Below are positions 1 to 13,800 of a stretch of 64,000 nt of DNA, one piece after another. Position 1 is the first letter of the stretch, and every line of letters starts with the position of its first letter. The DNA is from Lingula anatina (lineage: Eukaryota; Brachiopoda; Lingulata; Lingulida; Lingulidae). Where the stretch lies: the NCBI RefSeq assembly GCF_001039355.2, contig NW_019775069.1, positions 770,027 through 834,026 on the forward strand. Reading direction: 5' to 3'. The position numbers and the translations under genes were made by a program. A model generated the notes under the pieces. It was not told the origin of the DNA and did no database searches. It saw only the letters and a program-made list of their open reading frames with translations.

Positions 1-621
1 TGCATATAAAGTATTTGTTTTCGTGCGAACAGGCAAAACAGTTGATGAAATCAGTGATGATAACGAAACGATATTAATATTAATCTGCGACGTTCTGTGC
101 ACAGCTTTGACGTGTAATGCGTATGGTATATATTTGATTCTTGGATCTGGGATAGGTGACAGTAATATGAGAAGAGAATATTTACAGCGATTGTCCTCGT
201 CACGTCACGTGTCAATATTTAAAGAAGCGTCCAAGGCTTATAATATTTGATTAAAAATCCTATCGTTGACCTTACTCCAAATGTAAGGTGTATTTATAGA
301 CTATGCATGTCTACAGGTATACTTTTACTTTGAATAGGTGTCGTCTGCTCCACTGTGTATAGATTTGGGACATTCGCATATCTGTGTAGAAGTTGTAAAG
401 ACGTCATAACGTAAACGTGTCTATAAATACACAAAAGGCTGGAGCACCTTATTCAAACTGAAGTTGTCCTTATATTCTAATCACGATCGAAATGCACATT
501 TGGCTAATGTAAATGAAATAGTTGAATGGCACAAACAAAAACACATCCAAGGAGCCTGGTGTGAAATAACTAATAGGACATAGTGATTTTGAACATGTTG
601 CTCCTTGACGTCGTATCCCAG
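1..621. other. Intron upstream of first visible obscurin exon
   Basis: This stretch has no coding exon I can recognise. It ends in an acceptor CAG just before 622. The preceding exon, encoding the kinase-1 N-lobe with its Gly-rich loop and ATP lysine, must lie left of the window. Confidence 0.6.
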
Positions 622-760
622 CGCCACTGGAGGTGAACTCTTTGACAAGGTCGTCCACGAGGACAACCTCAACGAGGCTCGTGCAGCGTTCTACATTCAA
701 CAGCTCTTGGAGGCGCTGCAGCACCTTCAGGACAACAACGTGCTACACCTCGACATAAAG
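622..760 (+). CDS. unc-89: Obscurin exon: kinase 1 hinge to catalytic loop
   Basis: The exon reads through the kinase hinge (ATGGELFDKV), helix E (FYIQQLLEALQHL) and the catalytic loop HLDIK, ending in frame at AAG before the donor GTAGGT. HLDIK followed by PEN in the next exon is the titin/MLCK-type version of HRDxKPEN, so the catalytic Asp and Lys are both present. One base at the start completes a codon from an upstream exon that is not in the window. Confidence 0.92.
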
Positions 761-3700
761 GTAGGTGGACATGATGGGTATTTGGGAGTTACGGGGAAAG
801 TTGTGTCGTGTTTTTTAAAGTGCTGCACACTTATATTGGCACAGATTTAGGTTCATGTGTGTGGTTTATCACTGTTGAAACAGCATCTATACTTTTTCTG
901 TATTATAGCTATTAATATCATATATGGTAAACAGGGTATCAATAGCATTCTTGTTCACTGCTCCACGTCGAGGCATTTCATATAAGCGCGACCGTCGTTT
1001 AAAATAGAATCGCATCCCACTCGCTGGCATTCTTTCCGACCGGAGTGAATTGGCCCATGATTAATTTTCTGTTATAAATGCAGTCACGATATTTTTTTGC
1101 ATTTAGATTGGAAGAAAGGGTCATAAAATATTAAACCAGTATGATCCCCGCGATTCCATTGAAACGTGCTTGCAATATCCAGCAACACTTTTATTTCTTC
1201 CAAAATATACCTTATTATGTGTGTATAAAAAGACATTATCAAATTTTTTATTTGAGCCCCGTCTGCCAAAGTGATGCTCGAACGGACACATTATCAAGTC
1301 TCAATGAATTAACTTATTCGTTACGTGAGCTCGAGTCGGTGTAATAATACTTTGCTTGCTCTAAGTGAAACATTTTCAAGCGCTGGAGAGGAGGGGTAAC
1401 AGGTATAGGCACCTGTTGCTACAGTACTTCAGATAAGTACAGGTGTGGCAGGTGTAGACTGTGCGTCAACGTCTGTGAGGTGTGTGTATTAGCGAAACGT
1501 GCTTCGTATTTGTTGATAAATTGTTAATTATGTGGCAGTCTTACTTAAATACAGTATTTTTTTAAACGGGTGACTGACACTTAATTCGCGTGTAGAGAGG
1601 TTCAAGGAGTCAGTTTTTTAAATATTCATAACATTTACTTAACGTTCATGCCCACAAAATACGGATGCTTTAATGGTAAAATATTTTTTATTTTTAAAAG
1701 AACTTCATTAAAACTGTCAGGGTCACTAAGACTTTTTTCTGCTGTTATCCTAAACCCCTTTAATTGCTCATGATATCAGATACACTTCCCACTTTAACAA
1801 TTGGGAAATTTGCTGGTTGTAAGGGAGAATTTCGAGTACATAGGGCACTGTGGTTGCGATATGCCCTGAAGGAGGTCATGCGACAGCATTATAAAAAGTA
1901 GTTTAATGCTTAATTTCACACAGTTTAGGTGCAATGCGCTCCGTTGTTTAGAGCGCCTAAATAATGGTCAACCTTTTGGTCAGGTCAAGCGAACGACCAC
2001 AAAACTGTTGCAAACGTGTAATATGGAATACGTGTTCCAAACTTTTCTTGATGCATTTCATATTTTTACTCATAAAGTCGAATTTGCACAGAAATGTTAA
2101 AGACTACCTTTTCGTTTGTCTCTTTTTTAAGTGTATATGAGCTTAAGGGGCGGATTCGCGATGCAGTCTTAAACCAACGATTGTCCTTTAGTTCTCTTGC
2201 ATCTGAAATAGGGAAATCCAGATTGTATTCTGTATCAAGGATGCCTTTGATAAATGGCAACCTTGCAACACCGGTCTCAGCTGAAATATAATGTGGCTAT
2301 TCAGTGACACAAACTAGGCCAATTCACAGACTAAAGTTGTCCTGTATCAAGAGGACGAACATCGCCGTTGTATGTAGTACATGTAGCCCATCGTCGCCCA
2401 GCATTTTGGTCTGTTTCACACGTTCATGTCAGTCGTAACTCAAGTGTGTACCTCTAGGCCACTGAGGATTTTTTTTTTCAAGAGCTGCTGCTGTTCATTG
2501 TTGTATTTCCATAAGGTCAGGGTTATTACGCAAAAAGCGATCAAATAATCCCCACACCTAGCTCACGGGACAAGATAACATGCCTTCCCACCTGCAAATA
2601 CATTAAAAAATATAGCTTTTGTTTCTGAAAGGATCAGAAGACCATAGATGTTGACAGATGCGTGCCCGCGTCAAAATAAATGGCAGTTTTTATAATACTT
2701 GCGGAAAACATGTAAGGAGAAGAGCGAAAATAATCTGGAAATCGCGGTTCAGTGCGCGTAATTTTCATCACCAATGTGAAAGCTTCTTTTCATTTAAAGC
2801 ATGATGATAAAGGCTATAACACGGCGTCAGCTTGGGTCTTTATGAAATATAATCTTGTATTGGAAAAGTAGGATACGAGGTTCATGACAATTATGGATCC
2901 TTTTAAGAGAGCTTGTTGAGGGATAAAGCAGACTATTTGTGTCCAAATTACCACAAATCATTGGTCAGGTATAAGCGACGTCTTCCCGATACCTGGTCAA
3001 ATAATATAGACCCCTACGTGTTTTCATTTCAATAACGCAGACTAGTTTTTATATCACTATTTGTTTATTTTCAGCCGGAGAACATTCTCCTGTCTCGACA
3101 CGGATTAAACGACATCAAATTGATCGACTTCGGCAACTCTCGTATCTACGACCCCAAGAAGAAGCTGCTGGTGAAATACGGGAACCCGGAGTTCGTAGCG
3201 CCAGAGGTCGTGCGCGGAGACCCCGTGGGACAGGGGACGGACTTGTGGGGTGTCGGAGTTGTGGCCTACGTTCTGTAAGTGCTGTGGGCTTCCACGAAGA
3301 TTTGTCTACGTCGATGTATATAATACAGATTAGCCTTTGTATATTATGATGATTGTTACTGGTTTTAACTGTGTTGTATTCAATTTTAATAAGAATGAAA
3401 GCTGCTGCCCTTTTTGTGTTTGATTTAGCAGTAGGTATAATTATTAAGCCCTTTGCTATCAATATATGAATTTCTAAACACAAAAACACGATGCGACAGC
3501 ACCAAATTCCAAGTATAGAATATATACTGTAATAGCGATCGGGGCATTTCGAACAGTTGTCGACAAGAAATCGCACAATAAAACAACAGCGTCTTTAAAT
3601 TGACCACACAACCGACTGTATTCATTTCATAGAATACCTTCCACTGGACCGCAGTTATCTTTTAGACTTGAAAGTTTGGGTGACCACATTACAGCAGACG

Positions 3701-4810
3701 GGACACGATTCCACAGTAATGGATGTAAAGATATTGCATTATATAAGTTTCTACAGCGCCTGTGTGCACCAAGTAGTATAAAGTGTAAAATTGCCCTCAC
3801 AGTAGAAAGCTGTCATTATAGTAGAAAGTGTGCGGTCACCAAGTTACTGTCCTAGGCGTGGTCAGTTAGAGTCCTCAACACTTGACCGCCCAGCCTTGAC
3901 CTGTCGATACGTTAGTAATTAACTTTGTTGTACATTGGTGAAACGCATTGCACGAAGAAATTACAGAATCATAGGCGTGAGAGAGGTTGAACGAAACTCT
4001 CTACCACTCTAATTGGGCTCATAGCTCACCACTTACATGTAACGATGTATGACAAAAAATTAATATTGATATATAGGTGAACTGCGTGTTATCGTTTTAG
4101 GCTAAGCGGCGTGTCACCCTTCTTAGGCAAGACTAACCGTGAAACGCTGGAGAAGGTCAAAGAAGGCGCCTGGACATTTGATCCCGAGGGATTTGCGGGT
4201 GTCTCGGAAAAGGCCAAACAGTTCATCGGCGATCTGTTGAATCCTGATGAAAGGTAAGTTAGAATTATTTCTATTGGCATGGGGAACGTTGCCTACGTGG
4301 TGAAATGGGGTTGTATTTTGTCTTGATATCTAGTGGGAGGACTATCATATCTACCAAACCAAATGTTTTCGGAGGTTAGCTGACAATAAAACTCCAGCTG
4401 ATTATTCCGCGATTGTGAAATCTGTGCAGTAATAGTATTACTGTTCCCAATGAAGGTTACTGATGACTGGGTGGGTATGGAAAATAAGGCCACAAGTAAG
4501 TTGTTTAATATGTAGCTGATATTGTTAGCGTTTCGTGGTGGACCACGAGATGTTGATCTAGCAGACAGTGGGCCTGTCGGTATTAAAATGTTATATTAAC
4601 AGCGACCCTGACGGACTCCGACTACTGACTACGACTGTGTTAATTTAATGGTTTCAGTGGTGGTCAGTTAGTTCTACTGATCATTTTTGTGTTCAGTTTA
4701 GTAATGTATACCATTAACTTGTGCATTATCTTGCATTTGAGCATGTTGATTCAAGTGCCCGTTTCCGCGTTTTTATTTTGGTCAATATTTCATTTCGTTT
4801 CCTATCCGCA

Positions 4811-4856
<46 letters not shown>

Positions 4857-7800
4857 TACATTAAAGAAGTGCTTTTTAGTTGGGATTCTATCTCATATAC
4901 TTGTGTACGAGAATACGCTACCACTCGTTTTATTTTATGAACGTATTGTACAAATACAGACACACACTACATTGTAAATATTACTTGTATGTCATGCAAT
5001 GCTTATGATTAATGCACTCATTGTGTTTTATGATCTCCCTGTGTAATGTCAAATGGGGTTCATTTGGTTTTATGTGATTATGCTGGGTTGTTTTGAATAA
5101 AAAAAATCTAAGGAATACATACTTTGAATTTAAATATCAAACTTTATCGGAACCAAGTAGNTTTAAAAAAATTTTGTCATTTGCCCACCCCTAATTATAG
5201 TAGAAAGTGTGCGGTCACCAAGTTACTGTCCTAGGCGTGGTCAGTTAGAGTCCTCAACACTTGACCGCCCAGCCTTGACCTGTCGATACGTTAGTAATTA
5301 ACTTTGTTGTTCATTGGTGAGACGCATTGCACGAAGAAATTACAGAATCATAGGCGTGAGAGAGGTTGAACGAAACTCTCTACCACTCTAATTGGGCTCA
5401 TAGCTCACCACTTACATGTAACGATGTATGACAAGAAATTAATATTGATATATAGGTGAACTGCGTGTTATCGTTTTAGGCTAAGCGGCGTGTCACCCTT
5501 CTTAGGCAAGACTAACCGTGAAACGCTGGAGAAGGTCAAAGAAGGCGCCTGGACATTTGATCCCGAGGGATTTGCGGGTGTCTCGGAAAAGGCCAAACAG
5601 TTCATCGGCGATCTGTTGAATCCTGATGAAAGGTAAGTTAGAATTATTTCTATTGGCATGGGGAACGTTGCCTACGTGGTGAAATGAGGTTGTATTTTGT
5701 CTTGATATCTAGTGGGAGGACTATCATATCTACCAAACCAAATGTTTTCGGAGGTTAGCTGACAATAAAACTCCAGCTGATTATTCCGCGATTGTGAAAT
5801 CTGTGCAGTAATAGTATTACTGTTCCCAATGAAGGTTACTGATGACTGGGTGGGTATGGAAAATAAGGCCACAAGTAAGTTGTTTAATATGTAGCTGGTA
5901 TTGTTAGCGTTTCGTGGTGGACCACGAGATGTTGATCTAGCAGACAGTGGGCCTGTCGGCATTAAAATGTTATATTAACAGCGACCCTGACGGACTCCGA
6001 CTACTGACTACGACTGTGTTAATTTAATGGTTTCAGTGGTGGTCAGTTAGTTCTACTGATCATTTTTGTGTTCAGTTTAGTAATGTATACCATTAACTTG
6101 TGCATTATCTTGCATTTGAGCATGTTGATTCAAGTGCCCGTTTCCGCGTTTTTATTTGGGTCAATATTTCATTTCGTTTCCTATCCGCACGATATATATA
6201 TAAATATGACTCGTACATTAAAGAAATGCTTTTTAGTTGGGATTCTATCTCATATACTTGTGTATGAGAATACTCTACCACTCGTTTTATTTATGAACGT
6301 ATTGTACAAATACAGACACACACTACATTGTAAATATTACTGTATGTCATGCAATGCTCATGATTAATGCACTCATTGTGTTTTATGATCTCCCTGTTTA
6401 ATGTCAAATGGGGTTCATTTGGTTTTATGTGGTTATGCTGGGTTGTTTTAAATAAAAAATCTAAGGAATACATACTTTGAATTTAAATATCAAACTCAAA
6501 CTTTATGGGAACCAAGTAGAAAAGATAAATATTAACCCCCCCCCCTCCCAAACTTATAATAATAAACGTGAAATCTGTAAATATTGTGAACAGATATTTT
6601 TATCGTTTTTCGTGATTTTTGTAATAAAAGTTGATATTCTGGCGTAACCCTGAAGTTAGGAGCTTTGGCAGTAAGTCGCATCTACCACCAAGCATGTTTA
6701 TCAGCCATCCGTGAAAAAAGTCGTAGAGAGCAGAGGAGAGTTTGAAATTTACGGTGTTAGTCAGTCGTTGTGCATGGTGTATCATTTATCGAGGCGAGAT
6801 AAACTCAACTGTTCAAACTGACAAACATTGCTCTGACAAATATTGTAAACCACATAAAATAATGTGCACATTAAGCTTTTAGCTCAATTTTCTAAACATT
6901 AAACGAAAACTAGCTGCAAACCGTTTCACCATTTCACAATTTATGTGCAACGTAAATAAGGTAAATTTGTCTTTGCTTGTTATGTCGAATTTTGAACGGA
7001 TCCCAACTTTGAACTGGACCGAATGAACATGCTCACAATCAAAACTGTAAATTAGCTGCTAAATGATTCTAACAATCAGCGTCGACTTCTGTTTCAGCAA
7101 GCGCCCCACACTGTCCCAGTGCCTGAAACACCCTTGGATCAAGCTGGCGGACGTGGATGCTCCCGGGACGAGATTACCCACGGAGAAACTGCGAGAGTTT
7201 GTGTCTAGGAGAAAGTGGCAGGTGATTGTTGCACATATTTTGCTAAAACATTCTTTTTGACCTACATTATGTGGAAGATGGTTTTGAAATGCTAGTGTAC
7301 GTACCCGCACCCTTTACAAGGGCCCACCAAAGTGTTTGATGCGTCAAGCTTGCTATTAATGTGCTTCACATTATGCTAACAAAATTACAAATTTTGTTGT
7401 CCAAGTGCTAAGGCACACATTGTTACTATGCGTTGCAGTCAGATTTTAGTGACACAACAATTAATAATTGCAGTGTCACGTCATTTTGTACATTCCAGTG
7501 GTTATTTTTTAGAGATCAGTAACGCGGTTTTACATGGCCCACTTTTAGCGTTCAGTGTTGCCTTTGTGGTCTTTTCAGTGCTTGATGGCACTTCCTTGTC
7601 CGTTTTAACGTACCTAATAATAGACGACACTCGAGTGTTAATGCATGAAACTTCCTTTGTCTCGACAAAAACGCCCTGAACACTTTGATGCTATTGTTTT
7701 TTAGTGGATTTCTTTTGATGTGTTATGTAGTAAATCTGATATTTCATTTGGTTTTTTTATGAAGATCCACGAACATGAAAAGTAAGTTTCGCAATATAAG

Positions 7801-10800
7801 GTTCATAGGTTCTATTCACACCACCGGTGCCTTCTGGTGTAATACGTCTACGCTCCTCTCATGGCAAGATACATGTGCGGGTATTCGTGAAACGAAATGC
7901 AACTTACACGCAGTTAGCAACACAGAACTTCAGGTCTTGGTTTTTATTTGTGTTTTTACACTTTCACTGTAAAAAAAGAAATATTAAAACGAATTTAGTT
8001 GTCCACTTTTCGGGTTATGTAATTATAATTATCTTTTACTTTGCTTTTAATTCTATTCATTTTCGTTCTAGCGCACTCTTGGAGCGGTGAAATTCACAGT
8101 GAAACTGAAAACAATAGAAGACCTCTTGGCAGAACCAGACGAGGAGATGCCAGCACCCCCTGGTGACGATTTCTCATCTGGCGAGGAAGACGCTTGGTAC
8201 GAGTGGTACACACGTTATCAAGGCGATGACACAAAACTTTTACCTACTGTCGACTCCATGCCAGTGAGGCTGCGCGAATATCGCCGAGAACAGGGCGAGA
8301 AGTCGGATATAGACCTCCCGATACCCGAAGGGAAGGAATCCGACCCTGAATTAGTCCGAAAGAAGACGATGAAAGCACGCCAGCACCTCGCTGATGTTGA
8401 GGAAGAGGATGCTGCGAGACGTGCCCTGGCTGGTGCCGCAGCCAAAGTCGACGATCAGATCTCGCAGATGAAAGCCAAGAAACGAGAACAGCAGCTTCGC
8501 ATGGTGGAGGAAGGTAAAACACGTCAGGGTTTTGGTCATGATGACGTCGACTTGCATGCCGATTGTGACGTTAGCATGGTGCCAGCTGATGCGCTGACAA
8601 ATACTGTTGAAAGAAACAATTTGCAATTATCCCCTGCCGCACCACTTGAAAAATGTATGATTTGCACTCAACCTCATCTTAATAGCACTTTAGTATCACC
8701 ACAGACACTTCCCGCAATGTCAGCATGCAATTCAAGTAGGGACAAGTGTAGTCCACGCATGCGTGTTGATCCCCTAAGCATCGCTTCAACTAACTTCTTT
8801 AGTTTGGAATCTAAAGCCTACACGGAGACAGCCGAGTGTACGCATGTGATGTTTTATACGGAAGGAACAGAAAGACTTTGCGAAGCTCCACCACCCTCTG
8901 ACAAATCAAATAACAATAACGTCGCTGAAGGTGACGGAAACAAAGAGCCGGAATTGCCCGAGTTCCAATGTGTTGTTGATAATGAGAACGACAATACGAC
9001 TGCGGCAACAGTTCGGCAACGAAAAACAGGAGTTGCCTCGATGCAAACACCTAAATCTGATACAGATCTTGCTAAATTTCGATTGCCCAAAATGATCAGT
9101 GTTGTGGACACAGTCATGGACAAAATGAAGGCACCATCAACGGATGCTCGCGCAGTGAACAACAATAATAATTCTCCGCAAGGGAGTGCCGAAGAGAAAG
9201 GTCCAAATCTTCTCCAGCTACCTACCAACGGGTTCCAACCGGAACTCCACCAGTCGAGTTCGTGCCCGACCTTACAGGAAGGTGACGTCACCAGCGGTGG
9301 AGTGAGAAGAGTAAGGCGGAAAAGTGGAACCTTCAGAAAATACAGCACACCAAATCCGGAACTGTTCTCAGAGGACTCTGAGGAATTACTAGATAAACAC
9401 CTCGACTGTCTGCTCGAGACTAACCCCATCCACCACGCCCAGCTTTCCATACCCGTGCACGAAAAAGTGAAGCAAGATTATTACTACACTCTTATATTCA
9501 TCGTGTCTTTGCTGTTTGGCGTGGGGTTCGGCTGTCTGTGTATATTTGTGTACAAACATTACCTCAAAAGTTGACGCTTATCAGAGAACAGTTTTGTACC
9601 TCTTGATTTGAACGCATGCTTTAAAACTGTTTATTTGCTTCATCGTGGTGTTCGCTTCCCAGTCATAATCATTTTAACTTCGTTCATACCAACTAAAAAC
9701 CACCATCTACCAAAGATCAACTTTTTTCCAAATTATCAATCTATATAGGTGCCATCATGGCATCCGTTGCAGAGCCTTTTTTGGGTGCATGAACTGTGAT
9801 GACTGGAGAAGCGCGTTAATGCGCTCCTTGATTGAAATTCTCAATTGAAGTGACGTCATTTCATAGTTGTATATTCATTCTTTACGTATAAACATATGCA
9901 ATTCTGTTTTTGTGTCTGTTTCACGATTTTGGTTTTGCCGAATCAATAATTTCCTACATAATTTTTCTATTATTCTGGCATTTAAAAGTTTTGTGAACGA
10001 GTCGTATTATACATAAAGAAAAGGGAAAGAAATCTCCCCGAAAAGGCATTTTTATTGTTTGAAAAGCAAAAAAGGGTGTAAAGTGTGTAAAGTAAGGGAA
10101 TATAAGTGAAAACTGGTGTAAGTAGTGTTCATGTAATGTCTTTGCAAGAAAAAAAAAAGACCTCAATGACACAGTAAGATTTTTCCTTACCATCTCGCTT
10201 TAATTTGTCGTTTTTCGTTGGTAGACGTGAACAAATTTTTACAAAGAAGCTGTTTAAATGACTGATAAAACTTGACTGTATTCGCTTTTGAAAAGAAACA
10301 ATCGAAACAATTTTTTCTGAAATCAAAATAAAATAGTGGCTATATTTATCATAAAACAAAACTATTTTTTCCAAAAAAAAAAAAAAAAAAATCAAAATAA
10401 ACATTTACTGTTTTGAAGCTCAACAATTTTACGTTTTGACCAGAGATTGTGAGGTCGAGATCTGACAAGCTAAATCCCTATGAAGCTTTTTGATACTTTG
10501 TTCATGATTCTAAAATAGTATCAGATATCTGGAGAAGCATTGTTCTCTGGCATATCCGTTCAAGTATAGCTGCAAATAGAGCATGTGTTTGAAGTTAAGT
10601 CGCCAACTGGGCTGTTAGTGCTTTTGAACAGAAAGCATAAATAGATTACCATGTGTTTGAAATTGATCCATTTTTATTTTAAAAAGCCTATTCTACTATA
10701 TATGGTAAATTGGTAAATGGTTTTACAGTCCCTGATCAATATATAACGTTTAACAATAATTTAAAATATTGTGGACGAAATAATGTATATCAAAGTATTC

Positions 10801-13800
10801 TCTTTTTCTCATCTGTTTACATTTCGTAAAACTTTATTCAGGGTTCCCACCTATTTTCCGAGAGAAAATCAAAGACCGTGCGTACAACGTGGGCGAACCC
10901 GTAACTCTCAGATGTCACGCGCTCGCCAGCCCACCGCCAACCATCTCCTGGTACAGGAACGACCAAATGATCACCAGTTCAGACGACACCAGTGGCGCCA
11001 GCAACCGCGTGCGGGTCTCGCAATCAGAGGACGGCCACTTAACCTTGACCTTGCTGAACACGTTACCCAATGACTCGGGAGTGTACAAGTGCGTTGCCAG
11101 GAACAAACTTGGAACCGCCACGTGCAGGGCGAGGCTGATGGTCGGAGGTAAGGTGAATGCTTTTGATAGCATTGAAATTCAAAGTTAAAACTTCTTATCT
11201 TTTTTAGGTTACTTAATATGTCATCTTTGTATTGTACTTTAATTTTTAAAAAATCATGTTGTTTTTCATTGCTTTTTTTAAATTAAAAATTTATTATACA
11301 TAATATTATTTAGGCCTAATGTTAAAAATTTGCCCCTTTCACTTTATTTTGTTGTATGTTTACATGCGTTAATGAAATTTGGGCCTTTATTTCTTATAGC
11401 CTATAGTTTTTAGTTTCTTACTTTCTTAATGTTGTATTTCAAATAGAATTTCTTTCAGATAATGTAAGTTCGTGATTTGTTTTACATAAATTAAGTTCAA
11501 TTTGCTTTTCCGTAAAACTTGTTTATTAGGCTTTTTGTTACTCTTATACAATCAGTGCTTTCTTACCTTCTTTCCCTTTGTTGTTACTGTAACGCACATA
11601 AAACTCATTTTACTGTGTTGATAATTCGTCGCTCATTCCTTATGTTGTTAATACAACATCTCACTTATTCCATTGTACTAAGTCTTATTGTACTAAGTCT
11701 TTACTTATTTCCAATATTGTTGCTGTAACTCGTGTATTAGTTCTACCTAGCTTTGTATTTCTAATGCGAACGTTTCATTATATCTCCTTGTTCATTTTTT
11801 CTTAATGTTTATATATCTTATCCTACGGTGTAATTAACAGACGCTATGTTTCAGGTGTTAGTCCGACTGCTCTCCTCAACCAGGCGCTGGCTAGTCATGG
11901 CGATGGCAGGAGTATTTAGAAACATGTTGCTAAGCGCTTTATTTACTGTCTTTGTTGTCTAGGTGACGGCACAGCAACAGTGTCAGAATCACAAAGCACA
12001 GAATCTCTACCCGATCTACCGATACTATCCACACTGCGTGGTAAATATTTTAGGGGTGTTTGCGTAATGGCTCTAGTATGACGCTTGTCCTTCGGGATTT
12101 ATCCCTAAAAATTAGGTAGCCTAATTTTGGTCATTTTGTGTATGTAAAGGACATTACGCAGAAAGAGCAGGTCTGTCCCTCAATCTAAAGAATTTGCGTT
12201 TAAGCAGCATCAGAACAACTTATTTGACGCAAACTGCTGCAAGCTAGAAGTGCTCCACGGGTGTCCATCTTTTTGGTATGGGCATACAGCATACGAGATA
12301 TTGTTATTGAATAAAACGCTTGGGACTGATCTGCTTTGTTATTGCGCAAACAAATTTGATGATGCCATTACACAAACACACCAACCTCGTTTTTTAGATC
12401 TGACGTGTTATTAAAACACCCTTGAGTGGGCTGAACTCAAGAATGTGTTTCTGACCTTGTAAACACAAAGAGTGATGTAGCCATGTGTGCAACGATTGTG
12501 CTTCTCAGATGCCTTATTTGCATTTGTTCTGTGTGTCATATTTTCTTTTAAGTTCTTTTTGACAGCACGTGCCCTCTCTATTTCTCCTTTTTACTTGCAT
12601 TACCGTGTAAAGTTATATCTTCTCAAAAAATAAAACTAAAAAATATTTTGATTTTAAGGTGTTAACTAAGAACGATGCATGTCACCTTGATAACATAAAT
12701 GATATGGATTTAGTAAGATAAAAAGGAACCCACTGTATTTCTATTTTGTGTTATTTTAATTTTGTTGGGGCATGAACATGAACAGAAATACAAAAAAAAA
12801 CGCTTTACTATGGCTATAACCGTCTGGCTGACAATATCTTTTTCACCTCAACAGTAACCTTACAATTACTGAACCTGAGTTGTTAAACTTGTGATGAAAA
12901 AATTATACTTAAAAAGGCAATTTGTTGTCTTTCACCACATTTATTCGGTTTATTACTCCTTCGTTGTCCTGAGCTCCCTCCCCCTCCCGCCCCAACTCGA
13001 ACACACACAGTTCCATTGCCCTGCACATCTGCGTCACCTATCGAACCGCCGAAATATTTCATGTACTCCAACAGTTTGGTTTTTTAATTCACCAATCCAA
13101 TTTCTGGCACCACCGACTATTAAGACGATTTGCAATATTTCCTAGATTTATCAGCCCCCCATTGCACAATAGGAAAACCACCCTTATGTCCAAATATTCA
13201 TATTTCAGTCTTAAAACGACAAGACAAGCAGACTGCAGTAGAAACAATGCCCAGTTTCCAACCGACAGGACATGTGGTTTGGTGTTTTCATCACTGCTTT
13301 TTCGAAGATATTTCCTTGCTGATTTTATTAACATTGCTCGGGCGTTGCTTTTGAGCTTCAGTGCGGCACTTCTCATTTAGTACTTACTTTACACGTTAAA
13401 CGAAGCTTTACACGTACTTCTGACATTTCAGATGTCCCAGATCGTCCAGGTCGTCCCGCGGTGTCCCAGGTGTCTGGGACGGAGGTTTTCCTCATTTGGG
13501 ACGCTCCCAAATTTGACGGGAATACGCATATCATTGCCTATAAAGTTGACTACAGACGTGAAGGTGGGTGATGTTCAGAACTTCTTTTGGTTGTTGGGGG
13601 AAAACCAAGAGGAAGCGCGTATGCCTTCGTTAACATATAATTGCTCTGAATATTGTAAATATTTAGAAATATGAAGAAAATATCTGTAGATGCAATTAAA
13701 ACGTCACTCAACAATCTTAACTTATTTCTTAATTAAAAAGATAGTCAAAAACGAGACAGAAGTGTTTGACTTTGTTCAGGATACTAGCCGTATAAATGAG

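Larger units (their letters stand above)
3815..6525 (+). repeat. 1.38-kb direct tandem duplication
   Basis: Bases 3815-5160 are repeated at 5194 to about 6525 with only scattered differences, at a constant 1379-bp offset over the exon. The clearest difference is a (TA)n tract: about 42 bp at 4813-4854 in copy A, shortened and interrupted near 6192 in copy B. A single N at 5161 and about 30 bp of unrelated sequence separate the copies. Each copy holds one complete obscurin exon with its flanking introns. Confidence 0.95.

Noticed and set aside
3115-3576. 153-codon minus-strand ORF
   Set aside because: It lies antisense to a kinase exon and its intron, and has no domain-like content; it is a shadow of the coding exon.
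8854-9450. 198-codon minus-strand ORF
   Set aside because: It is the reverse shadow of the long plus-strand frame; the plus strand joins in frame to kinase 1 and ends in a sensible hydrophobic segment.
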